Positions 54,101-64,000 of a stretch of DNA of 64,000 bases are shown piece by piece (the stretch's first letter is position 1; each line of letters begins with the position of its first letter). This DNA comes from Vanilla planifolia. Taxonomy: Eukaryota; Streptophyta; Magnoliopsida; Asparagales; Orchidaceae. The notes beneath the pieces are model-generated. The model was given only the letters and a program-made list of their open reading frames with translations. It was not told where the DNA came from and made no database searches. The stretch spans positions 18,757,755 to 18,821,754 of the forward strand of contig CM043868.1 of assembly GCA_023846275.1 (NCBI GenBank), written 5' to 3'. The translations under genes and the position numbers were made by a program.

Positions 54101-57100
54101 CCTTTACAATGAAACTATTATAATCCAAAATGAAAACATATGCACACACACATGCATATATATATAGTTAAGAATTATTAGATTGATGAAAGGTTATTTT
54201 CTATTTTAAGGGTTCATAGAACTCCCATTATTGAAATAAAGCCAAAAGAAGATATAAGCATAACCAACACATGTAATAGGTAGTGAAGAATCAGTACTCA
54301 ATCATAATTGTAGATTTACCTTCATCTCATTAAGAATTTGCAAGAGATGAAGTAGAAGAGGTCAGTGATTAGTGACAGCCAAGTCAAGGCACCAATCTGA
54401 GTCATCATTTATGTTATTAAGATGAACTGAGAAGAGTTTATTAATCATAGTATTAGTAGTGTTAACAAAATTATTAGATTCTAAGCATGCATGAATTTTG
54501 TGGCCAAGTCTATTATAGATTCAACAAAAAACTTGATATGTAATCCAAGGTGGCATGGGTACTAAGGATGTTCTTTTATTGTTTACAACAAAATATGGTG
54601 GTGGGTAATTTTCATATTTTAGAAGGGTCTCTTATAATCAAGGTAAAAAAGTCTACAATGACATTAACTGTGGGTTTAGCCTCTACCATGGCCTTATTGT
54701 CATGTATAAGGTGATGTAATGGCAAGTGGTTATTGGTGTGCACAATTTGTAACTATAATAATACATGCTGTTAGGTTATTGTATGATGTTAGGCATTACC
54801 AACTATTCTAAAAATAGTTGATAATAAGAAGGGCATTTATCTCAGCGTTATAGTATATTCATCATGACCTAGAAGAGTAAGCACAAGTGTCCACGAGTTT
54901 GAAGCAACAGGAGTTAACTTGGACCTTATTGATGCCACTTTTTCACTTATATGCTTAGGCATCACTTGATCGACTAGTCATCAGGCTAATCCGCATGGGC
55001 ATTACTTTTTCATGCCAATAATCCCTCTAGTGACACATCAGAGTCTCAAACCCACGATCTTAGTTTTAATATCACTTGTCGGATCTTAATTGTTATTAAC
55101 TCTCCTAAAAACAAATGTTGATAGAAAGAGTGCTTATCTTATCTCTATAGCGCATTAACCATGGCCTAGAAGAGCAGGCACAATCGCCCACGAGTTTGAG
55201 GTGGCATGAGTTGATGTGGACCCATGTTGACACTAGTTTTTCATATATCTGTGTTCTTAGGTATCACTTTATCTACTAGCCATCGAGTGGATCTACATGT
55301 CCTTTGCTTTTTTATACCAATAATCCATTGATCTATTTGTAAGGTGTTTTGTCCTAATCCTTTGACAATGAATCTTCTTTTCTTTTAGAGTTGTAACAAT
55401 AGAAGTTGATGCATGATAATGTCAAGGAAATAAAAAAGAAAATAAGAAGAGGGTTTTTGCCACTAAGGAATAGAGTTCTCCAAAAAATTTGAATTCAAGA
55501 AATTTTGAATTCACAGAGTTTTAAATTACTTCAGTCATCATTTTTATCTTTTTACATAAATGTTTGAATGTAATATTTTATTATAAAATGCATAATATTT
55601 TAATTTACAAAAGAAACATGTGATTTTGACAAAATCATACTTTTCTACAAATTCGAAAAAATTCGCACCCCAAACGGCATGGTCACGTGTGATCCATCGC
55701 CTCTTGTGTTGCTTGCCCACTCCATCGCACTGTTCACGTGCGAGGATAGGCCATCCATGCGCACATTGACCGTACAACAGTAAAGGCTCACTTATTGCAT
55801 GTGCACAGACCGTTTGTGCAAAAGGTGGTAGACACGAGCGCACGTGCGTGTTGTTGTGTGTGGGTATCCAACATGTCATGCCTGTTCATGCACGCACCAG
55901 TGCCTCTGCACGGCTCTTGTTGCTTCGTACTGTAACGACGATTTTCATTATTTTGCCTTAATTTTTTTTTCAAAATTTTAAATTCAATGAGTTCGGAATT
56001 GAGTACCTAATCATTCAATCTAGCAACATTCTAGGGTCTCAAACCCGCAATATTGACTTGAATGAGTGTTTAAACCACAATAAGGGAGGTGAATTGTGTC
56101 TTTTAGAAAAACTCTTAATTATTTTTTAAACTTGTACAAGGGGCATGATGACTTGACGTGGTTTTAGGAATGGTCAATTGCATACCTTCATGTATTTACC
56201 TTGTTAAACATTAGTTTTTTTGTTTTTATGAAGCAAACAAATAGATAAATGTTATAAAGTAAATCAAATCAAGATTTTTTGGTGATTCGATCTGAATTTG
56301 GATTTATATCCACTCCCTATTTGATGAATTGGCTTACTTTATTACAAACACCTTTTGTTAGATGACTAGTAAGTGAAATCATTTACATAAACTGATCCAC
56401 AAAGGGACCAATGAGGGCCAAAGGAGTCATAAATAGTCAAGACTCAAATGAGCCAATAACAAGAAAATCTAAAAACAAATATAAGAACTTCTACAATAAA
56501 AGTTTTACAAAATCCTACGACCTTAACCTCTTGTAGTGAAAGTTATATGAAATTATGGTATGATGCTATCAAAACAAGTGAAATTATGATATGATGCTAT
56601 GATAAGTGCCTTTCTTGTTAGCAATTGTTTATAAGAGAGTTGATAGTACTTAAGGTTTAATAGGTAGACCAGAAGTAAGAGTTGTAGACTTCATTAATTC
56701 GATAAGGGTTTTTTGTTGAACCAACAAAGCATAAATTTTGTCAAATGTAATAGAGGGTCTATATGAATGGAGTTGACCAATTTTTTGAATTATGTTTATG
56801 ACCATTTGTTGCATAGTCGATAAGATCCACATCATTCGCAGGTTTGTTGATAGTGTTTAGAGAATCAAGAAGTTTTACCTTGATGAGATAGTCATGGAAG
56901 TTTCTTTGTTTTCTTAGGGATACTAAGTTGAGCTAGGCATGTACTCCGAAGAGTGAATATTGCATTCCAATCTTCATGCTTCAAGAACCATAACACATTG
57001 TAGAATTAGAGGTTAAATAGACATGAAAATTGTAGCTTTAATTTATATTAACCAAGGTAATTTACCTTAGTCCATTATGTTATACTAGAATTTAGAGCTC

Positions 57101-60100
57101 CAATATGAAGAGTAATCGTGAGAGGGGAAGATGTATAGGAGATAACATGATGCAAGTCATGAACATGCAAAGCATCCTCAAATTGAGAAAGTCAATCTAG
57201 GTTATTATTTTAGTCTTTCAGAGTGTGGACGTGGTGAGAGATGAGGAATGTAGTGGGTAAGGAAGGAAGCATGACAACATCATGAGTGGAGAAGGGAGAC
57301 CTAGGTAAGAGCAATAATTGGTCGTTAGAGGACATTTGATACCATGTAGAAATGTTGTCTCTGGTGTCCTAAAAATGATCTTATCCTTTGTTCCTTGAAT
57401 AATTTTGTTGAAGTCAAAGTGGAGAGACATAGTAGGAGGGAGCAAGTTGAAAGGACATAGAAGATGGAAAGTAAGGAACACTTTGTAGAGTAAAAAGGCA
57501 CCTCTTCATTATTTTTAAATAATATCAAGCCTCTATAGGTATACACGTAGAATGTCAACCTTATATGAGGCTTAGCATAAGGATTTAAGAGAAATAACAC
57601 AATAAAAGTAAAAACTAACATCAATTATGGTCTAAAATTATTGAACTTAGCCATAATGGGTTATTATTATGTAATCCTTTAATATCAAATAATATAACTA
57701 TTAAATTTCCTTTATAAAAGAATCTTCACCACATTGGTTGATGAATCCACCATCCAAAGATTACATTTTTGCATGCTAAAGACTTTGAATGTGAAAATAA
57801 TTGTACTATAAAACACATAATTTAGGAAAAGATAGAAAATATTACTTTTTAGTGAAGTCAAGGGTTAGCCATAATAAATTTGGCAATTCTAATTGCAAGA
57901 AGAAAACTACAATGTAAATAATAAAAGGCTATTGCATGTACAGGTATAGTGGATCTGTTGTAAGTATATATGCAACTAAAAGATATGCTTAATTGAGATT
58001 AAATTAAAAGATAACAAAAAAATTCATATGATTTTGGGTTGCAACCTTGATGTACAAGTTTTGATTGGCTTGGATGTACAAAAAAATTAAGCTTGGTAAA
58101 GACCAATTCATGATCTTGGTGCTAATGCTTCCAAGGCTTTGTTGATTTTATTTTATGGTTCGTGTTCTAAAGAATAATTTTGATAAGGTGGGTTGGTTCT
58201 ACACTAAATGTGGAACTGATTAACCTAACTTAATTAATTCTCAAATAACACCAAACTCAAACGTCAATGGGCACAATCTTGATTTGACCCAAGTAATTCG
58301 AATGTGAGTCTAACAAAATGAAATGAAAACAAATGGATTATGGCCAAGCCATTGGAGATTGAGACAATGGGAACTCTAAATTTACCAAGTTGACAACTAT
58401 CTTTGAGGAAGAAAAAAATGCAGTCACATTTCATTAGCTTCATCATCTTTTTAGGGTTGTCGAGAGGAATTATTTGCTTCATGATTTTGTTAATCCTGTT
58501 AGTTCAAATAAGTTCTCAAGTATCTAGTTGTCAGATCTTGAAATTGATCGACCCAACCTAAGTGATTCTTACATATCTCATACTAAACATGAGTTAGACC
58601 CAACTAAAATCGACCTAAATTTATTTGTTTTCTTTGGTTTCATTATAGGTTGATTCTTGATTCTTCAGGAAATTTTGTGCAATCTAATTACTATGATGAC
58701 TAACATGAGTATTTTTTTAAATAATAGCTCGATTCTTGTTTTTAAATCATGTGATAAGGTAAGATTATATGTTAAAGTTTGTATATCATGATTTTAATCC
58801 ACATTATGAATTCTCATTAATTTATTTTATGCACGCACCCCATATACATGTTCAATTTTTGAAATAATTCGTCAAGTCTATCCTAAAAGGAGGATTCATT
58901 GGTAGAAGCATAAGGCCATGCTTTGCCTTATTTTATCATATTATATTTGTTGAGGAGAAAGTTTATTCGTTCACATTAAGTGTGATAGGAGCCCAAATGT
59001 AGGGGTAGCATCAAGTTGAGTATGAGGAGTCTTTTATAAAACAAAATTGAAATGTTGGAGTCTTGCTTAACCCAATCTTGATTTCAACTTGATTTCTGAC
59101 TCAATCCTAGCTAACTTGACTCGATCAACCTTGACTTTGAGTCCACACGAATTCTATTTAAATAGGCTTAAAATGAATATAAATGCAAAATTTGACTATG
59201 AGAGATCAACTTAGATTTTCATGAAAGCAAAGGACTCTCAACACTTCTTGCCAAAGATCATGTTAAAGTAAAATGATAGACATGTGCAATAGAAGATGCA
59301 TATTTTTGGAAAAATAGCTAACATGAATCATTTGTAGAGAGAGCTTGTACAAGCTTGAAGTTGATTTGAAGTCTCAAAAGATTATTTGAAAACTGGACTT
59401 AAAATGACTGCAAACGATTTCAACTTGATTGAAAAATTGAGTGATTTTGGTCTTTTTAACCTAAATTGGCAGCTCTACACCTTGATCCTAGAACCATTTT
59501 TTGAGAGCTAGTTTCACTTTTGACCAATTTGATAGAATATTATGTTCTTATTTTGGGTTTCAACCTCTTTTGGGAATTAACTCCTTTTTTTATCATTTTT
59601 GGAGGTCAATCTTCCATAACTCTTGAAATTATATTTTTGAGTTGTTATCATGGCTTTTATGGATTTCATTGACAAGCATGAATCACCCATGAAGCTACTT
59701 GAGATGAAGTCATTAAAGAAAAATACAGTTGCTTGAACAAAAAAAAATTATTTAGAATCCTGGTTAGGATAAAAAACAATGAAGAAGCAATGTAAATGAT
59801 CAAAAATATCATTTTCTAATTAATGATGAAGATGAGCATCATTGCAACAAGCAATAATAACATCAACCATCAAGGCTTATAATCTTCTAAATCTCATAGT
59901 CCTAGTGAAAGGTCATGACTCCATGAGTAGCCACTAAACTCTTAACTACATATGGATAATGTTTGTACAATTTTGGTGAACTAAGAAATATTACTTACTT
60001 GCATGATTGTAAAACCATCACTTAATGATATTTGTTTTACCATTGCTCTTTATTCTCTTTTGTATCTAATGATTATAATCATGTAGATACATAATGGACG

Positions 60101-62007
60101 TCTATTTCCTTTGATGTTTCACTTATCGCGTTAATTTTTTATATATATTATCCTCTAACTCTTGTCTTCTGCACTATACTATGTTTCCATAAATCTATAT
60201 TTGATTGTTTATATTTTTTTAATTATTTACTTCAAAAGATTATTTAATAATTAAAAATATATTCAAATGTATGATCAATAAATGCATCTATGCATACTAA
60301 GTTTGTGGTAATGAATCATATAAATAATGAGGTAATCTTGATAGTTTTCTTCTTTAAAATCAATATTATAAAAATGATAAGAAAAAATTGTTAAATAGTA
60401 ATTGCATGCATACATGTTAAACCAGCTCATGATGGTACTTTTCGCATCCTCTTCCTAATTTTGAGATAATCCCAATAAATCACCTCAACTTGATATTATA
60501 GTGATAACTAAAATATCTATCTTTGACTTGTTTTCTTTATATAGAATTATTGTCTTTATTGGTCTTATTAGTTTTGTATCATTAATTTTCAATTAAACCA
60601 AATAATAATTTTGATATCATTTTTTAGGGAGAGTTATAGTGTTTGGGAGTTTATTTAAGGTTAATATATATTTAAGTGAAATATTTAATAATTTAAAAAC
60701 TTAAGTTATGAATATATACTATATTAATTATATATAAAGTTTTAGTATTGTTCTTAACTTGTAATATAGAATTAGATCTAATCTCATTTATATTTAACAT
60801 TCTTAATCTTTTTTATCTTGGGTCTTATTTTATCATTATAGTAGAACATTAATTTTTGGGATGCATCAATCACAAAGGGAAAAAAGAACAGTGACATAGT
60901 GGTATGGTTTTATCATATACCAGTACTAGCATAATACTCATTTTGGGAGATCATCAATCACGTGGCAAAAGATAGTCTTGGCACAACGTAATCATAGTTG
61001 TTATATTATTTGGAGGTTACAAGTTTGATTCATAGAAACAATCCCTCATGAAATATAGGTTAAGGCTACATAGAATTTACTCTTTTGGGCTACAAATTAC
61101 TCTTTTGGTTTCAGACTTCCTCAGTTCCTATTAATGCATGAAGCACTAACTGCTATTTAACTAGCACATAGTCTTTAACTGAAAGTTTTAACTGCTCCTA
61201 ACTTAAGATATAATTTTGCTCACCATTCGTTCATGTTTAACTAGTACATAGTCTTTCTACAAGTAGGTGTCTTCGCTTGCTTTATATAAACTCATAAAGT
61301 GGTGTATGATGCCAATGTTGAATTGATCTTGGCAACTTAGTATCAAATTATGTGGAACAGCTAAATGGCTTATTCACATGCGACTTCCATATCTTGGATA
61401 GTATTACCTTTTTGCATTTCCAACTCATTTTTTATCAGTATGGTATAGCATTGTTAAATTAATAATTGTGAAAAGAAAATGAATGATTTTTGTTCAGTAA
61501 TTGATATGATCTTAATATGCTTAGAGCATTGGTAAGGGCCTTCCACCGGAATCAAGTCAATCACAACCAAGCCTATCAGCTCCAGCAGACTCAACCACAG
61601 AGACTTCTCCATCTGCTACTCCAGCACAGTTTGCAGCATCTGTTGCTGAAACAAAAGGGGAGCTAGATGTTGCTTCAAGCAAATCAACGCCTGCAGTGAA
61701 TTCAGTTTTAATAACACAAGTTGATGAAAGACCTGATACCGTTTGGCCACAGCCTCTTTCACCTTATCCAAAGGTTGCTTTTGATCCTTTCTGCCATATT
61801 CACTCGATTCAACATGACAAATAATGCACCTTAAATGATGCATCTTAGAATTGGAGTCTTTCACACTAACGTGAACAGGATACTAAATTTGTAGAACAGT
61901 TGATATTCTCAATGTGAAAGATTGCACTCACTAACTATAAACTTTTTATATGCTTGCAGTATCACGATTTAAAGCCTCCAAGTTCGCCTTCCCCTTCTCA
62001 ACCCTAG
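45109..62007 (+). CDS. TROL: TROL, thylakoid rhodanese-like protein anchoring FNR (8 exons)
   Basis: Exons are 45109-45716, 49815-49917, 50041-50124, 51417-51491, 51588-51662, 51765-51845, 61525-61773 and 61960-62007. They join in frame at GT..AG borders for 440 residues (Arabidopsis TROL/STR4 is slightly longer). TROL sits in chloroplast membranes and tethers ferredoxin-NADP+ reductase at the end of linear electron flow. Order: plastid transit region, [11 protein letters not shown] (66-76), membrane segment about 100-119, rhodanese-like domain about 125-240 ([25 protein letters not shown] with Asp where active rhodaneses carry Cys), second membrane region about 271-290, a Ser/Pro/Thr-rich linker (343-400) and the FNR-binding end [20 protein letters not shown]. 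The start at 45109 (MEVLN) matches the known MEAL start. The frame is open upstream, but only from a GTG at 44950. Confidence 0.95.
45717..49814 (+). other. 4.1 kb intron 1 of TROL
   Basis: The donor GTACGA follows ...LD-AA and the acceptor CTAG lies before G-TTT-GAT, restoring LDKFDGNS across the split codon. The interior (about 46000-48600) has a non-random, partly open character with a 133-bp tandem duplication. It may be a decayed element whose class I cannot name. The rest is AT-rich. Confidence 0.85.
46507..46772. repeat. 133-bp tandem duplication in TROL intron 1
   Basis: The block starting CTATGACTAACTTGGTTGAC (46507) is repeated from 46640 with almost no change. One visible difference is AAAAATGAAT against AAAAGTGAAT near the end. 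Such high identity suggests a recent duplication, or an assembly artefact. Confidence 0.9.
51936..52262. repeat. LTR-like relic A in TROL intron 6
   Basis: Homologous, in the same orientation, to 57360-57690. Shared blocks include AGAGTAAAA..CTCTTCATTA, CAAGCCT..TAT, GGCTTAGC..AGGATTTAAG, AGAAATA and GAACTTAGCCATAA. It begins about 90 bases after exon 6. Flanking internal element sequence is not evident here, so it could be a solo LTR. Confidence 0.6.
52966..53030. repeat. 23-bp tandem repeat
   Basis: The unit TTCATTGATTTTAATATATAAAA is present about 2.3 times in tandem. It is AT-rich and probably slipped recently. Confidence 0.85.
54790..55340. repeat. duplicated LTR-like segment, offset about 297 bases
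   Basis: The segments 54792-55035 and 55086-55335 align along their length: TAGTTGATAATAAGAAGGGC against TGTTGATAGAAAGAGTGC, CATGACCTAGAAGAG against CATGGCCTAGAAGAG, CACGAGTTTGA, then TAGGCATCACTTGAT against TAGGTATCACTTTAT, and TGCCAATAATCC against TACCAATAATCC. AATATCACTTGTCGGATC at about 55068-55085 resembles the complement of a worn TGGTATC primer site followed by TG, so the segments are probably LTR ends of a minus-oriented element. Confidence 0.6.
55660..55935. other. GC-rich patch with three CACGTG motifs in TROL intron 6
   Basis: CACGTG occurs at 55684-55689, 55735-55740 and 55841-55846. Other CG-containing words (GCGCAC, CGAGCGCACG, CACGCACC) are frequent in about 270 bases, while the flanks are A/T-rich. 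An open minus-strand frame (to 55544) covers it, but no known domain is seen. It may be a GC-rich piece of a mobile element or an intronic regulatory patch. Confidence 0.4.
56620..57690 (-). mobile_element. copia-like relic B: LTR, primer site and gag piece, minus strand
   Basis: At 57333-57344, CATTTGATACCA is the complement of TGGTATCAAATG, a worn initiator-Met-tRNA primer site. TG at 57345 would start an LTR running right to about 57690, homologous to relic A. On the minus strand just inside, 56835-56650 reads [20 protein letters not shown], which resembles the gag helix found in copia elements (DELYALLLSHE-like). The remaining internal region is lost or unrecognisable. Confidence 0.5.
57700..61520. 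other. rest of TROL intron 6, no gene recognised
   Basis: AT-rich intron DNA with words such as TTGACTTGATC and CAACCTTGA at about 58.2-59.5 kb, resembling the TTGGGTCAA-type repeat text seen near 3.3-3.9 kb. A short duplicated block TTTAACTAG(C/T)ACATAGTCTTT occurs at about 61155 and 61235. No transposon domain was read. Confidence 0.4.
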
Positions 62008-64000
62008 ATGCTCAATGCTTTTGTCGACGATTAACAAATGTTTACTCCTGCATTTGACTTGGTGCGTGGAATGCATTAGCTTGGTTTCTTTTTTTTTTTT
62101 TTTTCTGAAATCAGGTTTGAAGGTGAGCCATATAAGTTTCTCATGTTTCTAATGATGCAGAGTTGAAGTCACCAAACTTGGTTCATCTATGAAACAACTA
62201 TAAGGCAACTTTAGTGCTTTTTTATAATTTTTTTTCAATGTTACTCCATTTTTATTGATGTGCATGATGGAACTTGTTTTGGTCAAATTGTTCGGATTTG
62301 CAATACAGATTAGTTGACTATTCTTCTTTAGTAAACAATGTATATTATCTGCAATTATGTTAAGCTACTACCATAATAATTCTTGCAATGGTGAGAATTT
62401 TCACAGCAACCAGCTTCAAGTTTCATTTAAAAGCGCACAATAGACTTGAAGCATTGCTCTTTTACTTGAGTAGGGATTAGGGATTAATGAGCACTTGAGA
62501 GTCTTCAGTCCTTAGCACTTTGTATGCCAACTATTTACTTCTTGGAGAAAGCCAGCATGACCAGCTTTGGGATTATTAGAACAGATCAGTTTTCTATTCC
62601 CTTTCACCAATATCCTCTTTTGATGTTGTGTAGTCTTCAAATATGGAAGTTTTCTTTTGTAGATACAATGGGATCTTGGGTGGCCAGACTTTGCCCTCCT
62701 TCGTAGGCCTTCTTGTCTTGATGATCATGACAAGCTCTTTTCATAAGTGGTGCTTAACATTAAAGAGAGAGACAACATGTTCAAAACCAAATATGGCTTT
62801 GGTGGTGGCGTTCGTGATGAGAATGAAATTTCTCCTCATGAGTTGAGGATGTTAGGATGTTATTAATGGGTCGAGAAGGATGAACATCTCAATGATAGTA
62901 CTAAAGAAAATTTATGTAGTAAGATAAAAAAAAAATTTATGTAGTAAGATGACATTGACAAGTGTCTTGGCATGAATCTTTTGTGCTCATGTGATATTGT
63001 AGTGATTCTTGGAGCCTTATATGTGGGTAATAGAAGGTGATAAGGCATTGTAAAGATTGATTTAGATCATCTCAAGAGAATGTCAAGATTTGGTGACGTG
63101 TTGAGAATATAAGATTATGGTTTCAAATTATTGAAAGCTCCACTCTATTTGATAATACAAGACGAGTAGACCTTACCTTCTAGAAACAATCAATGAAGGT
63201 TCAACCTACAATTATTGAAAAAAGTACAAGGTGGAGTCATTTCTATTTTTTTTGCTTTTGAATACATGTATCATGTATATTTGTCTTGTCCCATGCTTGA
63301 ATTCACTCCAAGTCATGTCGGAGAGAATTGTTGATAAGTCAATAAATAGAAGATCTAGATGGGATAAGTGTCAAGACAAATAGGTGTCACATATTATAAA
63401 ATTCATATGATTAATAATTAAATAATAATGAGTATCATGACTATTTATTAGGTCAGACAAATAGGAAAAAAAAACTTTTTTTACAAAGGTTAGTTGATGC
63501 GTGCCTAAGTTAAAGGAGTTTGAACTTTATTAAAAGCAATGAGAGAGAACCTCAAGGAAACTCTAATTGTCCAAACATGATCAGATAGCACCCAAGGGAA
63601 TTTAAACTATCGAGAAGATTAGTCCAAGTTGAACACAATGGCTAGGGCTAGATGGTGGTCAATTTGGGTGAGAAAACTTGAATGTTCACACTAATATATA
63701 AAAAAAGAATTTAGTCTAGTTGTTTAGATCAAAAGTATTGATTAGACAGTATGTTTAAGTGAATAAAAAAGTCATATTGAAATATATTATTGAAGAAATT
63801 CATTTAAATGAAAAGAAATGAGTTAGATTATAGCAAAACTAACAACTAAAAAAAATAATTAGGTGATTGAGTAGCATAAGCAAATAACTTAGGTGTGCAT
63901 TCATTTTACTTTTGACTATAAAGAAGTGAAGCATTAGATGTCGTACCCAAGTTTGATTGCTTTGGTTCGTAATTGTTTTTAAAATGAACATTGTTGCATC
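62008..64000. other. TROL 3' flank and downstream spacer
   Basis: About 62008-62400 is probably the TROL 3' untranslated region. A small duplication, AAATTTATGTAGTAAGAT, occurs at about 62908 and 62933 around an A tract. The rest contains short open frames of no recognised family and AT-rich DNA. Confidence 0.45.

Larger units (their letters stand above)
51846..61524 (+). other. 9.7 kb intron 6 of TROL
   Basis: The donor GTAGAA follows NEIK at 51846 and the acceptor TTAG ends at 61524, giving [13 protein letters not shown], which is collinear with Arabidopsis TROL, so no exon is missing inside. The intron contains two LTR-like relics (about 51936-52262 and 57345-57690), a second duplicated LTR-like pair (54.8-55.3 kb), a gag-like piece, short tandem repeats and a GC-rich patch. 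It accounts for more than half of the gene. Confidence 0.88.

Noticed and set aside
55544..55973. Open minus-strand frames in TROL intron 6
   Set aside because: Cys/His/Arg-rich text from a GC-rich patch with no known domain. Kept only as a composition and motif observation.
1..64000. tRNA, rRNA, CRISPR arrays, bacterial operons or organelle DNA insertions
   Set aside because: Reading for cloverleaf-like and rRNA-like stretches, regularly spaced repeats and organelle genes found nothing convincing. The only tRNA-like words are retrotransposon primer sites.

Overview
This window looks like nuclear DNA from a flowering plant. It holds four plant genes with spliced exons (clean GT..AG junctions that restore reading frames), very long AT-rich introns, and many decayed LTR retrotransposons. 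The gene families and the small, AT-rich, TE-filled gene islands would fit a monocot with long introns, but that placement is an inference and the species cannot be fixed from sequence alone. I saw no tRNA, rRNA, CRISPR or prokaryotic feature.

Layout. (1) 635-5813, minus strand: a secreted GH28 polygalacturonase-like protein in five exons, split by a 3.6 kb intron. (2) 5.8-20.9 kb: AT-rich intergenic DNA with a foldback element near 12.4 kb, a 52-bp tandem repeat, a CT microsatellite and a badly decayed Ty3/gypsy element on the minus strand (about 15.6-17.7 kb). (3) 20911-22619, plus strand: an abscisic-acid receptor of the PYR/PYL/RCAR family, nearest the PYL8/PYL9 group, in three exons. (4) 28047-35397, plus strand: the short, mitochondrial-type ribosomal protein bS6 in two exons separated by a 6.9 kb intron, with two TGGGCC (site II) boxes upstream. 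(5) 36.6-43.3 kb: a rearranged Ty1/copia cluster, one copy on plus and pieces of one or more copies on minus, including an RT-to-gag junction in the wrong order. (6) 43.37-43.99 kb, minus strand: a broken gene for a multi-pass membrane protein. (7) 45109-62007, plus strand: TROL, the thylakoid rhodanese-like anchor of ferredoxin-NADP+ reductase, in eight exons with introns of 4.1 and 9.7 kb. These introns carry LTR relics, tandem duplications and a small GC-rich patch with three CACGTG motifs.

The genes do not form a pathway. They cover cell-wall pectin, ABA perception, mitochondrial translation and photosynthetic electron transport. The main themes are intron growth by transposon insertion and the ways the repeats have decayed and recombined. 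No convincing new biological system was found. The most unusual items are the composite copia structure, the long foldback element, and a TROL whose C-terminal FNR-binding motif is kept while the ITEP and PEPE-type motifs known from Arabidopsis are not recognisable.
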